Below are positions 27,401 to 39,400 of a DNA stretch of 64,000 bases, in pieces. Made by a program: the position numbers and the translations under genes. Origin of the DNA: Macropodus opercularis (Eukaryota; Chordata; Actinopteri; Anabantiformes; Osphronemidae); NCBI GenBank assembly GCA_030770545.1, contig CM061109.1:20430001-20494000 (forward strand), written 5' to 3'. Positions within the stretch are counted from its first letter, which is position 1, and each line of letters starts with the position of its first letter. Below the pieces are notes generated by a model that was given only the letters and a program-made list of their open reading frames with translations, made no database searches and was not told the origin of the DNA.

Positions 27401-30400
27401 AAGAGGCATATCCCACTGAAGAGTAATACTGTCCTTGTCAATTTTGACAGGTTTTAGGTTAAGTGGAGGTCCAGGGGAACTAAGAACTCTCACATGTATA
27501 TCAGCGCTCTTCTTTCCAGCTGAGTTTTCAAGGGTGAGCTCATATTTCCCTGCATCAATCCTTGAACTCTCAGGAATGATCAGCATTGTGAACGACTCTG
27601 TGCTGTCAATGACTGCACGTGGGACAGGACCACCTTCCTTGGTCCAGGTAACTGTAGGTGTAGGACGTCCCTTGATTGGTACAAAGAGTCGAATGGAGCA
27701 ACCAGCCCTGACGACAAGAGTTCGTCTCAACTCAACATCCAGCTCTAAGTCTGGTTCAGTTGCACATTCTACAATCTCAACCAGTTCCTGGGTTTCAGCC
27801 GGTTCACCAGCTCCTTTTGCATTCACAGCACTAATCCTGAAGAGATATTTTGCACCATTTTGTAGCTCTGGAACAACAAATTCTGTGATTCTTAGGGGAT
27901 ATGGAGAATCTTTAATCCAGCCTTCTGTTCCGTCCTTTTTGTGCTCGATTAGATACCCAGTGACTTCAAGTCCTCCATTGTCAAGAGGTTTTCCCCAGTT
28001 TAGAGTGGCAGTAGTCTTGGTTGTATCTGTGACTCGAGGATTCACTGGAGGTCCAGGCACAACTGTCAAACATAAAAGAAGTGAGTAGTTTCCTAACAAA
28101 TATATTTGCGTCAAACCTCTTGACTAGTTTGTGTATAACACATGATACATTTATTTTTACTTACAAGCAGCAACAACCGTTCTGACAGACATAGATGGTT
28201 CACTTGGTTCTCCAAATCCAGCTCTGTTCTCAGCAATAACACGGAACTCATACTCAACACCCTCAGTGAGACCAGTGACTTCATAGCTGAGCTCAGCAAC
28301 AGATTTCTTGGATGCCCTGATCCATCTCATTCCCCTTTTCTCTTTCTTCTCGACACTGTAGCCTATGATATCACTTCCTCCATCCTCAGCTGGTCTCCTC
28401 CAGGTCACAGTAGCTGAATGTCCATCAACTTTGTCAATCTCTGGTTTGGATGGTGGACCAGGGGGACCTACACATATAGATAATATAGATTTATGAATGT
28501 GCTTCTATTACTGTTTGTATTGTCTGGAATATTTTACACCGCACACAACAAACATACCAAATCTATCAACCATCTTAACTGCCTCAGAGTGAGAAGGCTC
28601 ACTGGCACCGTACTGGTTATTGGCAGAGACCCTGAAGAAATATTCATTGCCCTGGATGAGCTTGTTGGCCACATAGTGACAGTCAATGACCTTCTCCTCT
28701 AGAACAGTCCAGAGCAGACGACTGGTCTCCCGTTTCTCCAGGGTGTAATACTTAATAGGAGAGCCCCCATCCTCAGTTGGAGCCGTCCATGTAAGGGTGA
28801 CTTTTTCAGAAGAAACACCACTACATTCCATGGGTCCAGGAGCACCGGGAACGTCCAGAACCTTGACCTTGACAGTTTCTTCCTTTACACCGAAGGGGTT
28901 GCTGGCAGTGATGGTATATTCTCCAGAGTCTTTTCTACTGGCATATTTGACAGACAGAGTAGAGGAACTTGCAGTGGTTTCAATATGAACAAGGTCAGAG
29001 GGTTTAAAGTATTTCCCTGCCTTTGACCAGCATGAGGTTGGTGCAGGTTTGCCTAATATGCTTGTAGCAGTGATGACAATTGTGTCGCCAGCTCGGACAG
29101 TCAGGCCCTCCATCACCTGTGCATCAATAGTAATGGTTGGTGCAGCTGTTGAAGAAAACATGGTATAATTTAGTTTCACTAAATTTTCCACTTTCTACTT
29201 TTCTGTCCTAACATCAAACTGAGAGCAGAAGAACAGTTTGATATCTTTCTCTTACCATATTCATCTCTGCAGATAATGGTATCTGTCTGTTCAGAAGGCG
29301 GGCTGAGGGCGCCGGCAGCATTCTTTGCCCTGATTCTGAACTCATATTTACAGCCCTCCTGGAGATCAGTGACAGTAAACGCAGGCTCCACAACATTCAC
29401 ATTGTTGGCCTTCACCCAAACCTTAGACGGCAGGTCACGCCTCTCAATAATGTAGCCTGTCAGCTTGTGGCCACCATCAAATTGTGGTTCACTCCACTGG
29501 AGGGTCACGGTGCTTCGGGTGATGCTGATTACATCAGGTTTACCAGGAGCATCTGGTGTAGATGTATAAATTCCGTTTATATGGATGTATGTTTTATATT
29601 GGTTTTCTAAATGTGGCCAAGCTCTTAAACTTACCAATGGGATCAAGAGCCACCTGTGGATCTGTCGGAGCACTTGGTCTGCCAATACCAGCAAGGTTGA
29701 CTGCCATGACCCTGAACTCATATTCAAGGCCTTCAGTCAGCCCGGTGACCTTGTGTTCCTTCATTTTCAAGGCAGTAGGGCTTGCTCTTTTCCACAAAAT
29801 ACTGTTCCTCTCCTTGAATTCAACATGGTAGCCTACAAGTGATAACAAAGAGGGAGAAAAAACTATATGAAATATTCACGGTACAAAAAATATGCACGTA
29901 AACAGGTCAAGCTGATTGCACCTGTGATTGGCGATCCTCCAGTCTTCCTGGGGTCAGACCAGGTGAGGTAAGCAGAGTCGTGGCGCATGCTCATGATTTG
30001 AGGAGGTAAAGGAGCATCTGGAACGTCTGTAGAAAAGCAGAGACTTAGGAAAGGCTCTATTTTAAGTTAAGTGGCTTTTAAGACTGTGCATTATTAGATG
30101 ACTGTCATTAGCTTATTCTCAAAATGAGTCTTAGTTGCTATGAATTAGTTTTAAAAGCGTAATAATCCATAGGCTGTTAATGGAATCACAGTGCATTGTG
30201 GGTAACGGCATCAAATTGTTGTACTGAACTTGGTTGTTGTACTGTGTGAGACAAAAATTTAATACTATTTCCTTTTATACAAAAATAAAATATTTTGTGA
30301 ACTGTATGTGACATTTGTGTATCTTAGAGCCTTAAAAGCCACTGGACTGTTCACCATTTAAAATTTAAATGAACTTGGTGTTCAAATAAATGTACAGACA

Positions 30401-33400
30401 CTTACTGAATGGATGTTTAGCAACAAGTGGGTCAGACTTGAGACCTTCTCCCACACCGTACTTGTTCTCAGCACACACTCTGAAAATATATTCTGTGCCC
30501 TCATGGAGGCCAGTCACCCGCATGGTGTTGCTCTCCACAGCAGAAGACACATTCACCCACATGTTGGTGATGGAGTCTCTCTTTTCTAGGATGTAATTGG
30601 TGATCTCTGAGCCACCATCATCCTTGGGAGTGCCCCACTTCAGTGTAGCACCATCAGCAGTAACGTCTTTAAATTTAAGGGGGCCAACTGGGACGCCAGG
30701 TTTACCCACCACCCTGAAAGGGTAAAGTACATTCATTTGTTTGCGCTAATGATTCATCATTTGGCTACACAGTGTGATTGATTAATCCCATAGTCTGAAA
30801 TGCCATTTGCTAATACAGTTTGATTCCTACCTGATGAAGATGGTGGACTCCTTACTTCCAGCGCTGTTTCTCAGGGTGATGGTGTACTTGGAAGCATCAC
30901 TCCTCTGACAGTCTCTGATGAGGAGTGTAGTATTGACTGCAGAGGACTCTGCACACACCCGGCCGGTGTCTGTGAGGTCTTCATCATCTCCCTTCTTCCA
31001 GGAGACCTTAGGCGTAGGTTTACCAATGATTGGGATCTTCAGACGGACAGTGCTGCCCTCTTTGGCAATGTAGCACATGTTGGGCAAGTCCTTCAGGTCA
31101 CAGTTGGGATGAACTGCAGCAGGCGAGATGTAAAAGCATGTAAAACTCTAGTGCCAACACTTTACACATTGTCTTTTCTGTAGCTGTTTAATGAATATGA
31201 CTACTTACTGATCTGGTCCTTAGCAACCACCTTCAGTTCCTTTGCAGTGCCTTCTCCCGAGTCATTCACAGCCTTGACTCTGTAAGTGTACTCTCTACCC
31301 TCCACCAGGTCTTTGGCACTGTACTGCATGTTTTTTGACCTCATGAGCTCCTTGTACTTGTCTTCACCATTAAGAACCTCTAGGACATAGCAGATGATCC
31401 GACTGCCACCATCACTGAGGGGTTTCTTCCAGCTTAGAGTACAGGAGTCCCTGGTAACCAGCAGTGTCTTGAAGTCCATGACTGCCCCAGGCTCCTCTGT
31501 AGCAAGTAAATATAAGTCAGTATCACATTTGCAAAAACAAAGCACCTAATCTGTGGTTATCCAACGCACCTGTTGCTCTGACAGAGTCAACTGTCTCGCA
31601 GGTCTCTCCAGCACCAAGCTGGTTAACTGCTGACACTCTAAAGAAATAGGACCGTCCGGCATCCAGGTCTGGAACATCAAACAATGTCTTGGGGCAGTTG
31701 TTAGAGACAATGGACCATGCCTTCCTTTCAGTGTCACGCTTCTCCACGATGTAGTGGGTAACTTCATAACCGCCATCAATTAGAGGAGCATCCCAGTAGA
31801 TGGAGGCACTGTCCTTGGTCGTCTCTTTCACCACAAGGTTTACTGGCGGTCCAGGAGTGTCTGGAGAGATACAACAACAATCCCTTTCAAACTTGGTAGT
31901 GTTTTACTTATAATTAAATTTGTTCCACTCCAGCTTGCACAGTACAGCAATCATACCACCCTTATACTCACCGAGGACCTTGACAATTATAGTGTACATC
32001 TTCATGCCAGCCAAACTGTCGAGGTTCAGGATGTATTTGCCAGCGTCATATCTGTTCACATTCTCCACCATCACCATGGTGTCAGTGTTAGTAGACTTGA
32101 TAACAATGCCCTGGCGGTCTTTGATGTTGGTGTTCATTTTAGCCCAGGTGATCTTGGGAGTTGGTCGTCCCTTGATGATGGCCTGCAGCCGCATGGTGGC
32201 ACCTGCATGCAACTCGAGGCCGTCTTTTAGCTCTGCACTCAACTCTGCCTCTGGAGCAACTACATTAGCATACACAGTGGATGGAATATGAATAACAGCG
32301 TGAGGGGAAAGCATATTTGTTTTATTTCTAAGGTTTGTACATCAAACTCAAGCAGATATTTAGCTTATTAGTAGCCTCAGTAATCTTAAATACACTGATG
32401 AAATAGGGTTTAACAGGGGACTATAAGGATGCAGGAACTCAGCCAGTTGGGGTCCGATTAAATCAAACTAGAGACTTTGTCCTTGGAAATGGGCCTGTAA
32501 CATTCTAGATGATTTTCATCCAGTATTTGGTGTGTTCAGCCAACTCTGGATAAGAGGGCATTTTACAGGTTTGAATCCAGCTGTCTTGTAACTGCTCTAC
32601 AGAAGTAACATAAGTCAAATGTGTACTCACTAATTATGTCCTTGGCAACATGTTTGCCAGGTACTTCAACTGGTTCACCGAAGCCAACCTTGTTAACAGC
32701 CGTGATGCGGCACTGGTACTCAGCCTTCTCAATGAGATTCTGGATGACATAGTTGGTCTCCTGCAGGTTCCTAGGGACGTTACAGCGGATCCAATCTGCT
32801 GTGTCTGACCTCTTGCACTCCACCAAATATCCCATTATAGGGGTTCCACCGATGTTAGCAGGTGCAGTCCAGGTAAGACTGATGGTGCTGTTGGTGGTAT
32901 CTGTCACACTTGGATTCACAACAGGACCAGGAGGGGCTACGGAAACATGCAATGAAACAGTTTAGATGACTAGTAGAAAGTCTAAATAACTACAAATATT
33001 TCAGAGCTCATTGGACTCACTGAAAGGAGTCTGTGCAATGGCGGCAGAAGAAGGTTCGCTAGCTTTGCCGGGCCCTGCTGAGTTGACGGCAAAGACTCTG
33101 AACTCATACTCAGCTCCCTCTGTGAGACCCATGACTTCCAGGGTCCTGTCTGTTATGGGTTTTCTGTTCATCTTGGTCCAGTTCATGTCCTTGGCCTCTT
33201 TCTTTTCCAGCATGTAGCCCAGAATGGCAGATTTTCCATCATCAACAGGCTCTTTCCAGCTTACAGTCATACGGTCTTTGGTCACATTGGTGATTACTGG
33301 GGCCTCACAAGGGCCAGGGACAGCTGTAGAGACACCAGAGTTAAGACTTTAGTTTACATATTATAAATATTTATACCAAACATGAACTCAGTGTCTGAAG

Positions 33401-36400
33401 CATTTGCTGGAAATTGACAGTGGAGTTGTTTGATACAATGTATGAAAGCAGAAGAGCTGGAGATGACTCACTGAATGGGTTTTTGGCAATAACAGGGTTG
33501 GTGATGAGTGGGTCTCCAACTCCCCACATGTTCTCAGCACGGATTCGGAACTGGTACTCGTGACCCTCAATGAGCTTCTCCACATTGAACTCTAGGACGT
33601 CACCTTTGATCTTAGAGCAGACTTGAGCCCAGTTGGCTCGGCTCGTCTCACGCTTGTCCACAATATAGTTGCTGATAGTTGCATCACCATCCTTCACAGG
33701 AGGTTCCCAAGACAGCTTGATACTGGTAGCAAACACCTGCTTGTATTTCCCACTGGCAGGAGGACCTGGCACATCTGGGAAGGGATTGAACATTATCCAA
33801 CCACCAGAAGTGTGTCCATCACATTATGTGTTGTGAATGTGAAAAGTATTTTGGAAGGGTTTTGGAAGAAGTACTCACCCAGGACATTGACTTGAATCTC
33901 AGCAGTCTTAGAGCCACTTGCATTCTCAGCCAGGATTGTATAGGTTCCTGTGTGCTCCTTGGTGACAGCTTGCATCTCCAGCTGGAAGTTATGTCTTTGA
34001 TGGGTGATGACCTGGCCTTCCCTAGACTTCAAGCTATCATCACCTCTCTTCCAGGTCACTCTGGGCATAGGTTTACCGAACACCTCAGCCTCAAGGAGTA
34101 GTGTGGTTCCAGCCTTCACTTTAAAACCCTTCTGCATCCTGGGATTGAGTTCCACCCTTGGAGGAACTGTGTTTAAATAAGATTAGATAAATATTTTAGC
34201 TGGCTTTAGCTCATATCTGTGCTCTGTTCTCATCCTAGTAATTTAGTTATTATCTGGTCACAGTGGTAAATTAACACAGCTCACCATTTTCAGCACAGAC
34301 CAGGATAGGGTCTGTGGACTCCGAAGGTTTGCTCAAGTTAACAGCAGTTTTGGCAATGACTCTGAACTGGTACTGTAGGTCCCTTTCCAGGCCAGTCACT
34401 GTATATTCCTCCCTTGGGACGTTCTGGCTGCTGGTGTTGCAGCGTACCCAAGTGTCTCCCGGCACCCGCATGGCCTCAACGTAGTACCCGATAATCTTGC
34501 TACCGCCATCATTTTTGGGACGAGTCCAAACCAGAGTGACAGCGTTCTTGGTTACATCCAAGACCTCGGGTTTACCTGGAGTGTCTGCAAAATAATGAAT
34601 TAGTAACGGTGAGGAAACAATGTAAATTAAACAACTACGGTTCTTAGATAAGCCTTAACAGCAAACATACCAACAGGTGTTCTGGCAGTGACAAAGTCAG
34701 TGCTCTTGCTTGCTTTGCCTTGGCCAGCACGATTGATAGCTGACACTCTGAAGGTGTATTCCAGACCCTCAATGAGTCCCGCACATGGGTATTCAGTATT
34801 GCGGACAACTGTGTCATTGGCCTTCACCCACAGCAGACTGTTTCTTTCCTTACGCTCAATGTAGTAACCCGTGATGGGACTGCCACCATCACCCTCTGGC
34901 TTATCCCAGGCCACAAACATACAGTCCTTGTTGGTTTTGTTGATGCGGCAGTTAAGCGGCTCACTGGGAACATCTAATGCCCAAGAAAAAGAAAGAAAAT
35001 GAATGTCTATAATAAGCAAGTTATGCACTGGGGACAAAATTCAGTGAAACTCACCAAAGGGGAACTTGGCGACCATTCTGCAAGACTGAATAGAGTCTGA
35101 CACACCAAAGCGGTTCTCAGCACGGATGCGGAAAACATATTCCTTTCCAGGAATGAGCTTTCCAAGCCTGCAGTTGGTTTTTGAGCAAGAAGAAACAGCT
35201 GTCACCCAGTCGCCTCTGTTTACATCACATTTCTCCACTACATAGTTGGTGATATTGCTTCCTCCATCTTCCAGCGGTTTGTTCCAGGACAGGGAGCATG
35301 CATCAGAGTCAATGTCACTAATTTCCACAGGACCCTCGGGAGGACCAGGAATGTCTGAAGCACACAGAAAAATTATTGTATCCTTTGCTACTTCCAAAAC
35401 ATACTTTTATTTAACTGAATAAATTATTGTTGATCATGCCAACCTCTAATGACAATCTTCAGGGCCTGAATGACCTTCGCTGAGCTGTTCTCAGCTACTA
35501 GGCTGTACTCTCCACTGTCAGTCCTTGACACGTCTTTGACGATCAGTACACACAGGTTCCCAGACTGGTGCACAGCCAGGCGGCTGGAGGGAACAACTGT
35601 GTTCTCACCACGCATCCACTTGCAGGTTGGGGCAGGTTTTCCAGAAACCACTGCCTCCACTCTAAGTTTGGCCCCAGCTCTGGCACTCACTGTCTCTGGC
35701 ATGACTATCTTTGGCTCCACTGCCGGTGAAGACAAGAATATTGCTAATTACTAAACTACAGGTAAATGGTGGTTAATTTAATAATATAGATCTTACAGAA
35801 CATCTAATATCTTTTTAATCTGTAGCAGAAACTTACGCATTTGTTCCTTGATCTCAACCGGCTGCCTAGTCTCAATGAACATGCCCAGGCCCATGGTGTT
35901 CTTGGCGGCGACTCTGAACTTGTATGACTTGCCTTCCTTCAAGCCACTGATGGAGACTATCAAACCTTTCACTGTGGTGTAGGCATTCCACTCTTCCTTT
36001 GCAGGCTTGGCTTCTTCTTCCTCTTCTACTGCAGGAGGTGGAGGAAGTGGTGGTGGAGGAATTTCTTCTCCATCTGGAACCTGGCAGTTAAGGATGGATA
36101 ATTTGTTTATTTTCTGGTTCATGTAATAACAAACAATGATAGACAATGAGGAAGATTAATTTGTAAAATATCAGTGAGGATGTCTTTGAGCATGCAGTTA
36201 CATCTAAAAACACAGGCTTTATAAAAAAGTCTATCCACAAACCTCCACTGGGGCTGGAGGTGCTGGAGGAGGTTTGACCTCAATATATTCAATTACGTAA
36301 CCATCAATTTTGGCGCCACCATCCCTTGCAGGCTTCACCCAGCCGACCGTGGCACTGTTCTTTGTGATCTCCAGTACCTCGATCTTACCACAAGGATCTG

Positions 36401-39400
36401 GCTTACCTGTAAAACAAAATCATATGGATGTATTCAAGAGCTTCTATTTACTATTTCATTGACACATCAGGCAGCTGGACACGATTCATAAGTACTTAGT
36501 TGTGATATTAGATTGTGTAAGTAAGTGATAATATACATACTGAGGGGATCGGTGGCCAGGTAAGAAGTGGGGGTCACTTTGGGAGCTCCAGAACCATACT
36601 CGTTGACAGCTGTGACTCTGAAGTAGTACTCAGTGCCTGGAATCAGACCACCCACTTTGAAGGGAATCTTATCCTTCTCCACTTCAGCTTTGACAGTTGC
36701 CCATGTCTTGCGGTCAAGCTCACGCTTCTCAATAATGTAGTGAGTGACTTCACTGCCACCATTGTTTTCTGGAGGAGTCCAGGACAACATGACTGATGTC
36801 TGTGTAATGTCACCAGCTTCCAGATTCATCACAGGTCCAGGTGTATCTGTGAGTTAAAACATGTAGGTTTCCCCAGTCAAATTAAAGGTGGCATTTAGAT
36901 GCTTGTTTGCCTTTCTGTTTACTGCAATAAAAGAAGCTTCAATTAAACTGTATATGCATTAAAACACAAGTCTTACCTAGAACCTTAACATTGACAAACA
37001 CAGCCTTCTCTCCAGCAGGGCTCTGTAGGGTCAAGCAATATTTGCCAGAGTCATCACGGGTGCTGTCAGGGATGATGAGGAAGGTCATGGTGTCGATGAG
37101 ATCCACTTTTCCCCTTCTGACTACGTTGTCAATGCCCATCCTCCTCCAAGTTACCTTGGGAGGTGGTCTGCCTCTGATGGTGGCACACAGCCTGATGGGA
37201 CAACCTGCTCTGACGGTCAGTCCCTGCTTTAAGTCAGCATCTAAATCAATCTCTGGTGCCTCTGTAGAAGAAACAGCAATGGTGTCAGCTTCATGTCATG
37301 GTGCAGGACATATCCTAACCATTAAACAATTAAGAGTTGAGTTCTCACCTAGAATTTCCCTAGGGATCACAGCACCCTCCAGGTTGCAGGGCAGACTCAT
37401 ACCCACTTGGTTCTGAGCCGACACTCTAAATTCGTACACAAGCTTCTCATCCAGGCTTGTGACTGTGAACTCACACACGACCAGCTGAGCTGCTACGTTG
37501 CACCTCTTCCAACCATCCTCTCCTTTTTTGGCAGCTCCCTGCACCTTCATCTCTACAACATAACCAATGATAGGAGCTCCACCGTCAGATATAGGTTTGG
37601 TCCAGCCCAGTGTGACAGAGGACTTGGTGCTGTCCAAAACCTTCAAGTTGGTGGGAGGTGCAGGAGGTTCTGTAAGAAGTTGAGGGAACATGTCGCAGAA
37701 GTTTTGTGTGGATAAATAACCCATAACATGCACTAAATGATAAACACAAGGTCAACATCGTCACCATTGTTCATTACATACCTACTACATCTTTGGCAGT
37801 AATGGCACGTGAAGGCTTGCTTGGACTGCTGATACCAATTTCATTAACTGCCTTGACTCTGTACTGGTAGTCATGGAGAGGCCGGAGTCCAGTAACTGTC
37901 ATACGGGTTCCAGGCATCGGGTCTTTGTTGATAGAAGACCACCTAACGGCATGCTCTTCCTTCTTCTCCAACAAATAACCTATAATCGTCTTCCCTCCGT
38001 CTTTCTCAGGCTCTGACCATTCCACAGTCATCTCCTCCTTTGCAATCTTGGTGACTTCTGGTGCTTCAGGAGGATCAGGTACACTGAACTGGGTGCCAGC
38101 AACAATGGCCTCACTCTGCACTGCTGGGCCAGGACCCATCTTATTTTCAGCACGAACTCTGAAGATATACTCGTTACCCTCAATAAGACGGGTAACTTTT
38201 GCTTTGTTGGTGATTACAGCATTTGAGTAGACCGACCAGACTCCTCTTCTCGTCTCACATTTTTCAATAATGTAGTTGTAGATATCACAGCCACCATCAT
38301 CGTCTGGGATGTCCCAGGTCAGATGGCATCTGTCAATGGTGATACCGGACACCTTGAGGTCTCTAATGGGCCCGGGTCTGTCCAGTACATTGACCTTAGC
38401 ATGAGCAGAGCAGGTTCCTGCAGTGTTGGAGGCAGTAACCACATATTTGCCGCTGTCTGTACGCTTGGCGCCAGTAAGTAGCAGCTTGGAGAAGTCAGCA
38501 CCTGTTTCAATCTGAAGTCTAGGACCCTTCTTAATCTCCGCTGTGCTTTCATCCTTGGTCCACTTAACATCAGGCTGAGGTTTGCCTTTGACTGTTGCCT
38601 CGATTGGAATAGAGTCTCCCGCCTTGACCACAAGGGTTCCATCCAATTTAATCTTGACCTCAGGTTCAACAAGCTGTTCCTTAACTAGGACCTCAGCTGT
38701 GGTGACCCAGTTACTTTCACCACCCTCATTCTTAGTCTGTACTCTGAACTGGTAGATCTGGTTTTCAATACACCTGTCAGCCATGAAGTATGTCTCCTTT
38801 ATCGCACCCTTGTGCAGCCTCTCCCACTCCTCAGCCTCCTTTGGTTTCTTCTCAACGTGATAACCCAGGTTACGGCTACCACCATCATAGTCTGGCTTCT
38901 TCCACTTGAGGAAGCAGAAGGTCTTGCCAATCTCAGAGATCTGGAAGTCAATGGGTTCCCCGGGCTTTTCAATGGGATCAACTGCCAACACAGGTGTCTT
39001 GGTCTCAGTGGGCGGACCAGCACCAATCTTGTTTTCTGCACTGACACGGAAAAAGTACTCACAACCCTCAGTAAGAGGAGCCTTTATAAGGCGCTTGGTG
39101 CAGTCATTTGAGACAACGGTCCAACCTCTCTGACTAGGTTGGCGACACTCAATAATGTACTGAGTGATCTCAGTACCTCCATTATCCTCAGGGTTCTCCC
39201 AGGACACCATGCTGGAGTTCTTGGTCACATAGGCTACTTTCAGGTTCTGACAAGCTCCTGGTGTGTCAAGGACGTTTACAAGAATTGTGGCCTGCGCCTG
39301 TCCACTGCTGTTCTTGGCAACAATGGCATATTTACCATAGTCTGTCCTCAGTGCCTCATTGATGACAAGTTCACACAGAGGATAGTTGTTGTTAATTTCA

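Larger units (their letters stand above)
27767..32259 (-). repeat. ttn: C-zone super-repeat C2 (11 domains)
   Basis: Ig(t73)-FN3(t74,t75)-Ig(t76)-FN3(t77,t78/79,t80)-Ig and FN3(t81)-FN3(t82)-FN3 (start of t83). The last domain lies in the giant exon. Confidence 0.86.
32631..37261 (-). repeat. ttn: C-zone super-repeat C1 (11 domains)
   Basis: Ig(t61)-FN3(t62)-FN3(t63/64)-Ig(t65)-FN3(t66,t67,t68)-Ig(t69)-FN3(t70,t71,t72). First copy of the eleven-domain unit; its third domain has a long Pro/Glu-rich loop. Confidence 0.86.

Noticed and set aside
10786..28062. Regularly spaced repeats as a possible CRISPR or satellite array
   Set aside because: The repeats are protein domains of about 300 bp with diverged DNA and intact reading frame, organised in eleven-domain units.
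35055..35354. RGD tripeptide in t66 (VNRGDW) as a cell-adhesion motif
   Set aside because: Titin is intracellular and the motif occurs by chance in several domains here.
36061..36146. Extension of t64 upstream into MSIIVCYYMNQKI...
   Set aside because: A clear acceptor (CTGCCAG) precedes VPDGEE and phase 0 matches t63; the extension is intron.
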